From: Gammaproteobacteria bacterium
GTDB lineage: Bacteria > Pseudomonadota > Gammaproteobacteria > Arenicellales > Poriferihabitantaceae
DNA: 5,632 nt
Assembly: GCA_020027415.1 (NCBI GenBank)
Contig: JAHRAW010000240.1
Location: 1-5,632, forward strand
Direction: 5' to 3'
The notes beneath the pieces were generated by a model. The model was given only the letters and a program-made list of their open reading frames with translations. It searched no databases and was not told where the DNA came from. A program made the position numbers and the translations under genes. Below are positions 1-5,632 of the stretch, piece by piece; position 1 is the stretch's first letter, and each line of letters starts with the position of its first letter.

Positions 1-18
1 TTTTTACTTATCAACCAC

Positions 19-25
19 GAGGAAA
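19..25 (+). promoter_or_regulatory. Ribosome binding site of the binding-protein gene
   Basis: GAGGAAA lies four bases before the ATG at 30, and its GAGG core is seven bases away, which is normal Shine-Dalgarno spacing. It supports the ATG at 30 over the in-frame ATGs at 66 and 105. The ATG at 105 also has a G-rich stretch (92-100) just before it, so a shorter product is not fully excluded. It is the only convincing ribosome binding site among the four genes here. No promoter can be recognised in the 29 bases available. Confidence 0.8.
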
Positions 26-29
26 TCCA

Positions 30-1760
30 ATGTTTAAATTTAACAAAACACACTCCACTCCCTTGATGCGCGATCCCAAGCGGCATCATCCGGGGGTGGA
101 ACAGATGAAAGATGCGCTGGTTGCCGGGCAATGCTCGCGCCGCGAATTTATCCGCACGGTCGCCCTATTGGGAGTCAGCGCGCCACTCGCCTATAGCATG
201 GCGGCCGCCATCGTCGGCGAGGAAATTCTGCCGGGCATGCTCCCCCAAGCCCATGCCGCCAAAAAAGGCGGCACGTTGCGTTTCGGCATGGTTGTGCAAG
301 AAATGTCCGACCCCGCCACCTTTGACTGGACGGAGCGGTCGGTGGTCGCGCGCCATATCTGCGAATACCTGACGCTGACCGGTCCGGACAACATCACGCG
401 CCCGTATCTGGCGCGAAAATGGGAAGCGTCGGACGACCTAAAAACCTGGACTTTCTACCTGCAACAGGGCGTGAAGTGGTCTAACGGCGATGAATTCAAC
501 GCCGATGATGTGGTTTTCAACTTCACGCGCTGGCTTGCCCCCGCCACCGGTTCGTCCAACCTCGGCTTGTTCTCGGTGATGACCCGCGACAGCGGCAAAA
601 AGGATGATAAAGGCAATCCGATTAAGGAAATGATCCCGGGGGCGGTGGAACGAGTGGACGACCACACCGTACGCTTGAACCTGCCGAAGCCGTCGCTGTC
701 CATTCCGGAGAACTTGTATAACTATCCGACCATGATCGTACACCGCGATTTTGAAAAAGGCGGCGGTGATTTGAGCAAGAATCCGGTCGGGACGGGGCCC
801 TATTCGTTGACTAAATTCCGCGTCGGTGAACTGGCGGTGCTGAAAAAACGCCCCGGCAAGAACTGGAACGGCGATGTCTATCTGGACGAAATTCGCATCA
901 TTGACCTCGGGCAAGACGCCGGCGCGTATCTGTCGGCGATCGCCTCCGGGCAGATTGACACGATGTATGAATTGAGGCTGGACACCGTGGCCGCCGCCAG
1001 ACAAATCCCCGGCGTGTCCCTGCAACAGGTGTCAACGCACAAAACCGGCGTGATTCGCATGAATATTGATAACAAGCCGTTTGACGACAAGCGCGTGCGC
1101 CGCGCGGTGCAACTTTGTTGCGACGCCAAGCGCCAGTTGAAAATCGCCCATCAGGGCTTTGGCATCGTTGCCGGGCATCATCATGTCGCCAAAACGCATC
1201 CTGAGTATTTCAAACTCAAGCCGTTCAAGCAGGACATCGCGCAAGCTAAGAAACTGCTCGCCGAAGCCGGCTACGGTCCCGGCAACCCGCTCAAAATCTC
1301 GTGCAATGTCGGCAACACCGACGGCACCTGGGAGCAAAACTCGGTGGCGGTGATGAAAGAGGATTTGGCGAAAGCGGGCATTGAACTCAATATCAATGTG
1401 ATGCCGTCGGCAAAGTATTGGGACGAGTGGAACAAGGCGCCGTTTTCGCTCACTTCGTGGACGCACCGTCCGCTCGGCACTATGGTGCTGTCGCTGGCAT
1501 ATCGCGCCGGCGTGCCGTGGAACGAGACCGCATACAACAACCCGCAATTTGACCAAGCGTTAGACGCCGCCGAGGCGCTGGTGGATGTCAAAAAACGCCG
1601 CGCGAAGATGGAAAAAGTCGAGCAGATTCTGCAAGACGACGCCATCATGGTGCAGCCGTTCTTCCGTTCGGTGTTCACGGCGGTGGCAGACCGGGTGCAG
1701 AATCTGGAGATTCACCCGACGCTGTATTACCGCTTCCACGACTTAAGCATCAAAGGCTAA
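30..1760 (+). CDS. Tat-exported ABC transporter substrate-binding protein, family 5 (peptide/nickel/opine type)
   Basis: This is the periplasmic receptor of the importer, 576 residues. It should bind the ligand and deliver it to the permeases encoded next. Seen: a twin-arginine motif SRREFIR at residues 36-42, a hydrophobic segment at about 43-62, and a probable signal peptidase site after AHA (74-76) or one residue later. The mature part starts KKGGTLRFG, the usual beginning of SBP_bac_5 proteins. Family hallmarks are PYLARKW (125-131), GDEFNADDVVFNF (153-165), NPVGTGPY (251-258) and KPFDDKRVRRA (349-359). The length is normal for the family once the long leader is allowed for. There is no lipobox, so the protein should be soluble in the periplasm. 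The start at 30 is chosen for its Shine-Dalgarno site and leaves an unusually long charged stretch of 35 residues before the Tat motif. The mature part has four cysteines (111, 363, 364, 425) and a HHH run at 383-385. Known substrates of family 5 include peptides, nickel, heme, glutathione, opines and sugars; nothing visible chooses between them. Confidence 0.95.
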   Translation: MFKFNKTHSTPLMRDPKRHHPGVEQMKDALVAGQCSRREFIRTVALLGVSAPLAYSMAAAIVGEEILPGMLPQAHAAKKGGTLRFGMVVQEMSDPATFDWTERSVVARHICEYLTLTGPDNITRPYLARKWEASDDLKTWTFYLQQGVKWSNGDEFNADDVVFNFTRWLAPATGSSNLGLFSVMTRDSGKKDDKGNPIKEMIPGAVERVDDHTVRLNLPKPSLSIPENLYNYPTMIVHRDFEKGGGDLSKNPVGTGPYSLTKFRVGELAVLKKRPGKNWNGDVYLDEIRIIDLGQDAGAYLSAIASGQIDTMYELRLDTVAAARQIPGVSLQQVSTHKTGVIRMNIDNKPFDDKRVRRAVQLCCDAKRQLKIAHQGFGIVAGHHHVAKTHPEYFKLKPFKQDIAQAKKLLAEAGYGPGNPLKISCNVGNTDGTWEQNSVAVMKEDLAKAGIELNINVMPSAKYWDEWNKAPFSLTSWTHRPLGTMVLSLAYRAGVPWNETAYNNPQFDQALDAAEALVDVKKRRAKMEKVEQILQDDAIMVQPFFRSVFTAVADRVQNLEIHPTLYYRFHDLSIKG

Positions 1761-1825
1761 CCCGCCGCCCACGTCGCAGCGCAGGTCATCGGCGCGGTCT
1801 AACATGTGACCGCCGATACTTGTCT

Positions 1826-1852
1826 GCGGCGTGGATTTTTTTCATCCGCCGC
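1826..1852 (+). repeat. Inverted repeat enclosing a T7 tract (possible hairpin)
   Basis: GCGGC (1826-1830) can pair with GCCGC (1848-1852), and GGAT (1833-1836) with ATCC (1844-1847). This gives nine base pairs with a two-base bulge (1831-1832) and a seven-base loop made almost wholly of T. The T tract (1836-1842) sits in the loop rather than after the stem, so this fold is not an intrinsic terminator. A competing stem, CGCCG (1811-1815) with CGGCG (1827-1831), would leave the T tract four bases downstream of a stem, like a weak terminator. The two folds exclude each other. Seen by eye only; no folding energy was computed. Confidence 0.5.
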
Positions 1853-1854
1853 TT

Positions 1855-1872
1855 GCCGGCAACCGCGCCGGC
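1855..1872 (+). repeat. Six-base-pair GC hairpin GCCGGC-N6-GCCGGC
   Basis: The self-complementary GCCGGC occurs at 1855-1860 and again at 1867-1872. The copies can pair as an all-GC stem of six base pairs around a six-base loop (AACCGC). No T run follows, so it does not look like a terminator. It lies two bases after the previous inverted repeat and 44 bases before the permease start. Such a stem could block 3' exonuclease decay of the binding-protein message or be a chance product of GC-rich DNA. Confidence 0.5.
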
Positions 1873-1916
1873 CATTGCCATCGCACCGGTAACAGCAGCC
1901 CATTCGCGCCCTCGTT

Positions 1917-2852
1917 ATGTTGCTATTAATCTGCAAGCGCATCAGTTTCATGATTTTCACCATGTTGGTGGTGTCCATGATTCTGTTTTTGTTGCTGAAC
2001 ACGGAATTCGCCGGTGACCCGGCGACGCGCGTACTCGGGCAGTTCGCCTCCGATCATCAAAAAGAGTTGTGGCGCGCTGAGCACGGCTACAACGACCCGT
2101 TAGTAGTGCGCTATGGTCGCTGGCTGGCTGGTTTTGTCACCGGTGATTTAGGCACCTCAATTCGCTTCAAGGCGCCGGTCTCGGAAATTCTGTTGCCGCG
2201 CTTATGGAATACTGCAATCCTTGGCTTTTGGACTTTCGCCATCATGATTCCGGTGTCGCTCGCCTTCGGGGTGCTCTCCGGCATGCGCGAAGGTTCCAAG
2301 CTGGATCGCTCGCTCTCATTCATCGGCATTCTCACCACCTCAGTGCCGGAGTTCGCCAGCGCGGTGTTTTTCGCGGCGATTTTCGTGTTTGGCTTGCAGT
2401 GGTTGCCGGGCACATCCAGCATGGCGGAAGGCTTTGACTGGACGCAGTTGGTGCTGCCGGTGATGGTGTTAGTGGTGTATGACTTCGGTTATGTGGCGCG
2501 TATGACGCGCGCTTCCATGGCCGAAGTGATGACCTCGCAATATATCCGCACCGCGGTTCTCAAAGGGTTGCCGTATAAAAAAGTCATCCTTGGGCACGCC
2601 CTGCGCAATGCGTTGATTGCGCCCTTTACGGTGATTATGCTGCAGATTAACTGGCTGCTGTCCGGCGTCATCGTGGTTGAGTTTTACTTTGCCTATAAAG
2701 GTTTTGGCGCGCTGCTGTTGGAGGCCTCGCTTAACAACGATATCGCGCTGTTGGAAGCGTGCGCGATGATTGCAGTGGCGGTTGCAGTTACCACCCAGAT
2801 GCTCGCCGACATCGGCTACACCTTCTTAAACCCCCGCATTCGTTTTAGTTGA
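1917..2852 (+). CDS. ABC transporter permease, DppB/OppB type
   Basis: This is the first of two inner-membrane subunits forming the translocation path, 311 residues, close to OppB or GsiC (about 306) and shorter than YejB. Seen: a typical start with charged KR and a first membrane helix (about 9-29), then the family's GDP (33-35) and a periplasmic domain containing GDLGTS (76-81). Further helices lie at about 97-121, 133-160, 177-194, 233-257 and 279-303. The EAA coupling loop runs from Y209 to about P236, with the conserved glycine at 217 and the family-typical HALRNAL at 227-233; it should dock on the ATPase. The end, DIGYTFLNPRIRF, is characteristic. ATG at 1917 is chosen because the protein then begins as family members do. 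The frame opens only at 1893, with no other ATG and no Shine-Dalgarno site; TTG at 1920 is a minor alternative. Its stop shares one base with the next start. Confidence 0.95.
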   Translation: MLLLICKRISFMIFTMLVVSMILFLLLNTEFAGDPATRVLGQFASDHQKELWRAEHGYNDPLVVRYGRWLAGFVTGDLGTSIRFKAPVSEILLPRLWNTAILGFWTFAIMIPVSLAFGVLSGMREGSKLDRSLSFIGILTTSVPEFASAVFFAAIFVFGLQWLPGTSSMAEGFDWTQLVLPVMVLVVYDFGYVARMTRASMAEVMTSQYIRTAVLKGLPYKKVILGHALRNALIAPFTVIMLQINWLLSGVIVVEFYFAYKGFGALLLEASLNNDIALLEACAMIAVAVAVTTQMLADIGYTFLNPRIRFS

Positions 2853-2854
2853 TG
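2849..2854 (+). promoter_or_regulatory. Overlapping stop and start (TGATG) coupling the two permeases
   Basis: The first permease ends with TGA at 2850-2852 and the second begins with ATG at 2852-2854, sharing the A. A TTG at 2849-2851 is also in frame with the second gene and would add one residue, but ATG is the likelier start. No Shine-Dalgarno sequence is visible just upstream. Ribosomes finishing the first permease therefore probably reinitiate here, which would favour equal amounts of two subunits that form a heterodimer. Confidence 0.75.
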
Positions 2855-3802
2855 AGCGTTCATCAAAAATTGTACGCCGGACCACTGGCTTTGATTAAGT
2901 CAATAGGACGCTTGTTTGCTTCGTTCGCGCTGTTGCGCGAGAGCGTGATTGGCATGCTTGGCGTCGCCATCGTGGCGTTTTGGGTGTTGTTGGCGTTGTT
3001 AGCGCCCTATATCGCGCCGGTTGATCCGAACACCCCCATTCTGCCGTTCGCCAAACCGGGCACGGTGGTGCCATTGCCGCCGTCGGTGGAACTCTCGCCG
3101 CTGGCGCGCTATCTGTACGAGGTGCACGCGCCCACCCATACCTTCTGGCTCGGTGCCGACCACCTCGGACGCGACATCTTTTCGCGCATCGTCTGGGGCG
3201 CGCGCGCGGTGTTGTTCTACGCGCCGCTGGCGACCATCGTAGCTTATACCGTCGGCATTCTGATGGGCGTGGTAGCCGGCTATCGGGGCGGCTTGATTGA
3301 CGACATCCTCTCGCGCATATCCGACATCATCCTGTCGTTTCCAGTGTTAGTGCTGTACATCATTATCATCGCCATCATCGGCGCCTCTGGAATCAACATC
3401 ATCATCGCCATTACCTTCGCCTCCTCGCCCGGAATCATGCGTATCGTACGCGGGCTGGTGCTGGACTTGCGCACGCGCGATTACATCTTTGCCGCCCAGA
3501 CGCGCGGCGAGCCGCACTGGTATATCATGTTGGTTGAATTGTTGCCGAACGCACGCGGACCGCTGATTGTGGACGCTTGCTTGCGCCTCGGCTATGTCAT
3601 TATCACCATCGGCGTACTCGGCTTTTTGGGGCTGGGGCTGCCGCCGCCGGATCCGGACTGGGGCGGTATGGTCAACGAAACGCGGCAGATGGCGTTGGCG
3701 TTTCCGCACATGACCTTGTTTCCGTGTATTGCCATCTCATCGCTGATTCTTGGCTTCAATCTGCTCGCCGACGGCTTGCGTGAAATCTCACTGCGGGACT
3801 GA
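2852..3802 (+). CDS. ABC transporter permease, DppC/OppC type
   Basis: This is the second inner-membrane subunit, pairing with the preceding permease, 316 residues from the ATG (317 if TTG at 2849 is used), slightly longer than E. coli OppC or DppC (about 300). Seen: a cytoplasmic N-terminus of about 30 residues, a first helix at about 33-55, a proline-rich periplasmic stretch (56-98), and the diagnostic LGADHLGRDIFSR at 100-112. More helices lie at about 121-142, 159-177, 180-204, 239-262 and 286-306. The EAA coupling loop runs from D210 to about P237, with its conserved glycine at 219 and LLPNA at 230-234. GFLGLGLPPPDPDWGGM (257-273) and the end FNLLADGLREISLRD are typical of the C-type permease. 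The third and fourth helices are unusually rich in isoleucine, mostly ATC codons. Coupled upstream by the shared base and followed six bases later by the ATPase, it is clearly mid-operon. Confidence 0.95.
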   Translation: MSVHQKLYAGPLALIKSIGRLFASFALLRESVIGMLGVAIVAFWVLLALLAPYIAPVDPNTPILPFAKPGTVVPLPPSVELSPLARYLYEVHAPTHTFWLGADHLGRDIFSRIVWGARAVLFYAPLATIVAYTVGILMGVVAGYRGGLIDDILSRISDIILSFPVLVLYIIIIAIIGASGINIIIAITFASSPGIMRIVRGLVLDLRTRDYIFAAQTRGEPHWYIMLVELLPNARGPLIVDACLRLGYVIITIGVLGFLGLGLPPPDPDWGGMVNETRQMALAFPHMTLFPCIAISSLILGFNLLADGLREISLRD

Positions 3803-3808
3803 CGACCG

Positions 3809-5632
3809 ATGCCGGCATCTTCCGCCAAGCAATCCAGCGCGCCCAATTCAATTTTGGAATGCAAAGATCTTTGCATCTCCTACTATACGCGCGCCGGCGA
3901 AATCCCGGCGGTGGTGGATTTCAACCTGAATGTACAGCCGGGCGAAGCCATCGGCATCGTCGGCGAATCGGGTTGCGGCAAATCCACCGTGGCGCTCGCC
4001 ATCATGCAGTATATGGGCAAGAACGGCGGCATCAAGAGCGGGCAAATCCAGTTCCAAGGGCGCGACATGACCGCCATGAGCGACGAGGAACTGCGCAGTT
4101 TGCGCGGCTCCAGCATCTCTATGGTGTATCAAGAACCGATGGCGTCGCTGAATCCCTCCATGCGCGTTGGCGAACAACTGGTGGAAGTGCCGCTGTTTCA
4201 TGAAAATGTTGCGATGGCGGAAGCGCGGCGGCGCGCCATAGACATGTTGGACAACATGCGCCTGCCCGAACCGAAGCGCATCTTCAATAGTTACCCGCAC
4301 CAGATTTCCGGCGGTCAGCAACAGCGCGTGGTCATCGCCATGGCGTTGCTGTCCAACCCGTCGCTGTTGTTGTTGGATGAACCGACCACCGCGTTGGATG
4401 TGACGGTGGAAGCCGGCATCGTGGAATTGATACGTAGCATCTCGTCCGAGTTTGGCACTTCCATGATTTATATCTCGCACAACCTCGGTTTAATTCTTGA
4501 AACCTGCGACCGCATCGCGGTGATGTATTCCGGCGAAGTGGTTGAAGAAGGCAGCGTCAAAGAAGTGTTTGACCAGATGCGCCACCCCTATACGCGCGGC
4601 TTGTTTTCGTCCATCCCGTTGCCCGGCACCGACAAAAACACGCGCCCGTTAGTGCCGATTCGCGGGCAGTTGCCGTTGCCGCACGAACGCCCCGCCGGCT
4701 GCAACTTCGCGCCGCGTTGCGACCAAGCCAAGCCCGGTCTCTGCGACCATGGCTTCATCCATATGGAAGAAGTGGAAGGCGAACATGGTCACGAAGTGCG
4801 TTGCCGCAGATTCCGCGACATCAACTGGGCGCAACACAAACCGCAAGGCGTGGCAATTGAATCGGCGGCGCCGGGGCGCGTGGTGTTGAAAGTGAGCGGA
4901 TTGAAGAAATACTACGAGTTGCGCGATAACTCGTTCATGGCATGGCTCAAGGGCGGGCGCGTACGCTATGTGAAGGCGAATGAGAACATTGATTTTGAAG
5001 CGCGCGAAGCCGAGACGGTCGCCATCGTCGGCGAATCCGGCTGCGGCAAAACCACCTTCGCCAAAGTGTTGATGGGGCTGGAGCAAGCCACCGACGGCGA
5101 AGTGTTGTTATACGATGAAGACATCGGACAAAAACCGGTGCAGCAACGCCGCCCGCAAACCGTCGGGCTGTTGCAAATGGTGTTTCAAAACCCGTTTGAT
5201 ACGCTTAATCCAAGCCACACGATTGGCGGACAAATTGCGCGCGTCATTAAAAAATTCGGCGTTGAAACCGATCGCCAAAAAATCAAAGAACGGGTGTTTG
5301 AATTGCTCGACTTGGTTAAATTGCCGCGCGACTTCGCCGTTCGCAAACCGCGCCAACTATCCGGCGGGCAGAAACAACGAGTCGGAATCGCGCGCGCCTT
5401 CGCCGGCAATCCGGCGGTGGTGGTCGCCGATGAGCCGGTTTCCGCGTTGGATGTATCGGTGCAAGCCGCGGTCACCGGGCTGTTAACCGACATTCAAAAC
5501 CGCCTCAGAACCACTTTGCTCTTTATCAGCCACGACCTCTCGGTGGTGCGCTATCTATCCGACCGCATCGTGGTGATGTACTTAGGCACGCTCATGGAAC
5601 AAGGCAGCACCGAACAAGTGTTCGCGCCGCCC
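3809..5632 (+). CDS. Fused dual-domain ABC transporter ATPase (OppD-like plus OppF-like), 3' end outside window
   Basis: This energises the importer on the cytoplasmic side. From ATG at 3809 the frame is open for 608 codons to the last base, so it is partial. Domain 1: Walker A GESGCGKS 52-59, Q-loop Q108, signature ISGGQQQR 166-173, Walker B LLLLDEP 186-192 with Glu191, D-loop ALD 195-197, switch His224. Then comes the oligopeptide-type extension: HPYTRGL 259-265 and Cys298, 304, 312 and 332. Related DppD/OppD structures hold a [4Fe-4S] cluster on such cysteines. Domain 2: Walker A GESGCGKT 408-415, Q460, LSGGQ 517-521, Walker B VVVADEP 537-543 with Glu542, ALD 546-548, His575. The LKGGRVRYVKA stretch (380-390) before its Walker A is typical of OppF/DppF. 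Both domains keep all catalytic motifs. The window stops at FAPP (605-608), where relatives continue into a second HPYT extension. No clear Shine-Dalgarno site precedes it; the six-base gap suggests translation coupled to the permease gene. The layout resembles GsiA and YejF. Confidence 0.96.
   Translation, partial: MPASSAKQSSAPNSILECKDLCISYYTRAGEIPAVVDFNLNVQPGEAIGIVGESGCGKSTVALAIMQYMGKNGGIKSGQIQFQGRDMTAMSDEELRSLRGSSISMVYQEPMASLNPSMRVGEQLVEVPLFHENVAMAEARRRAIDMLDNMRLPEPKRIFNSYPHQISGGQQQRVVIAMALLSNPSLLLLDEPTTALDVTVEAGIVELIRSISSEFGTSMIYISHNLGLILETCDRIAVMYSGEVVEEGSVKEVFDQMRHPYTRGLFSSIPLPGTDKNTRPLVPIRGQLPLPHERPAGCNFAPRCDQAKPGLCDHGFIHMEEVEGEHGHEVRCRRFRDINWAQHKPQGVAIESAAPGRVVLKVSGLKKYYELRDNSFMAWLKGGRVRYVKANENIDFEAREAETVAIVGESGCGKTTFAKVLMGLEQATDGEVLLYDEDIGQKPVQQRRPQTVGLLQMVFQNPFDTLNPSHTIGGQIARVIKKFGVETDRQKIKERVFELLDLVKLPRDFAVRKPRQLSGGQKQRVGIARAFAGNPAVVVADEPVSALDVSVQAAVTGLLTDIQNRLRTTLLFISHDLSVVRYLSDRIVVMYLGTLMEQGSTEQVFAPP

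Larger units (their letters stand above)
1761..1916 (+). other. Structured intergenic gap between binding protein and first permease
   Basis: These 156 bases separate the highly translated first gene from the transport genes. I find no credible gene: the frame leading into the permease is closed by TAA at 1890-1892, and ATG at 1804 is followed directly by TGA. The gap holds two GC-rich inverted repeats and a T7 tract, listed separately. No -35/-10 pair is obvious. No Shine-Dalgarno sequence is visible before the permease start (1897-1916 is C-rich). Gaps with stable hairpins after the binding-protein gene are known in other ABC import operons, where they help keep that protein in excess; applying this here is inference. 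Confidence 0.6.

Noticed and set aside
438..1025. Open frame of 195 codons on the - strand inside the binding-protein gene
   Set aside because: Its product resembles no known family, and it lies wholly antisense to a gene with clear domain motifs. Long antisense frames are expected opposite GC-rich genes with strong codon bias.
1032..1556. Open frame of 174 codons on the - strand
   Set aside because: It is antisense to the conserved C-terminal lobe of the binding protein, has no recognisable domain, and its base composition is explained by the + strand gene.
1804..1892. Possible leader peptide in the gap (ATG-TGA, or GTG at 1806 running to TAA at 1890)
   Set aside because: The ATG is followed at once by a stop. 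The GTG frame of about 28 codons has no Shine-Dalgarno site and no run of codons for one amino acid that would suggest classical attenuation.
1820..2017. Small + strand frame spanning the gap and the first permease start
   Set aside because: It overlaps the permease in another frame, has no ribosome site, and its later half is a frame-shifted reading of the permease's first helix.
3848..4480. Open frame of 210 codons on the - strand opposite the ATPase
   Set aside because: It is exactly antisense to the Walker A to Walker B region of the ATPase, its product is a His/Gln/Arg-rich sequence without a recognisable domain, and no operon signal supports it.
3962..5061. Two near-identical Walker A stretches as a direct DNA repeat or mobile element boundary
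   Set aside because: The similarity follows the conserved GESGCGK motif of two homologous ATPase domains. There are no target duplications, inverted ends or transposase.
1..5632. A previously undescribed system in this window
   Set aside because: All four genes fit one well-known importer family in a known order. Nothing else of gene size remains unexplained, so novelty would have to lie in the substrate or the regulation.

Overview
The window carries most of one operon, read entirely on the + strand. It encodes an ABC importer of the peptide/nickel/opine (Dpp/Opp) type: a substrate-binding protein (30-1760), two membrane permeases (1917-2852 and 2852-3802) and one long ATPase with two nucleotide-binding domains (3809 to beyond 5632). 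The gene order binding protein, permease B, permease C, fused ATPase is a known arrangement, similar to yejABEF. The permease lengths (311 and 316 residues) fit the Opp/Dpp/Gsi type better than the longer YejB/YejE. The sequence does not reveal the substrate, so no gene symbols are given.

The organism is most likely a Gram-negative proteobacterium. The binding protein has a twin-arginine (Tat) signal and an AHA-type cleavage site. It has no lipobox cysteine, so it should be free in the periplasm, unlike the lipid-anchored versions of Gram-positive bacteria. The DNA looks moderately GC-rich, with many cgc, gcg, ggc and ttg codons. From memory, binding proteins with a long charged stretch before a Tat motif, next to fused ATPases, are common in Alphaproteobacteria, but the class cannot be fixed from this window.

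Layout: 1-29 is a short upstream piece with a good Shine-Dalgarno site and no visible promoter. 30-1760 is the binding protein. 1761-1916 is a 156-base gap without a gene, holding two GC-rich inverted repeats and a T7 tract. The permeases follow and share one base at TGATG. A 6-base gap leads to the ATPase, which stays open to the last base and is cut by the window edge.

Expected working: the binding protein is exported folded through Tat, captures a ligand in the periplasm and delivers it to the permease heterodimer. The OppD-like and OppF-like halves of the fused ATPase bind and hydrolyse ATP as an intramolecular pair. Only the binding-protein gene has a clear ribosome binding site. With the structured gap downstream, this suggests more binding protein is made than membrane components. 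I see no RNA gene, mobile element, CRISPR array or previously undescribed system; the points worth a second look concern regulation in the 1761-1916 gap and details of the proteins.
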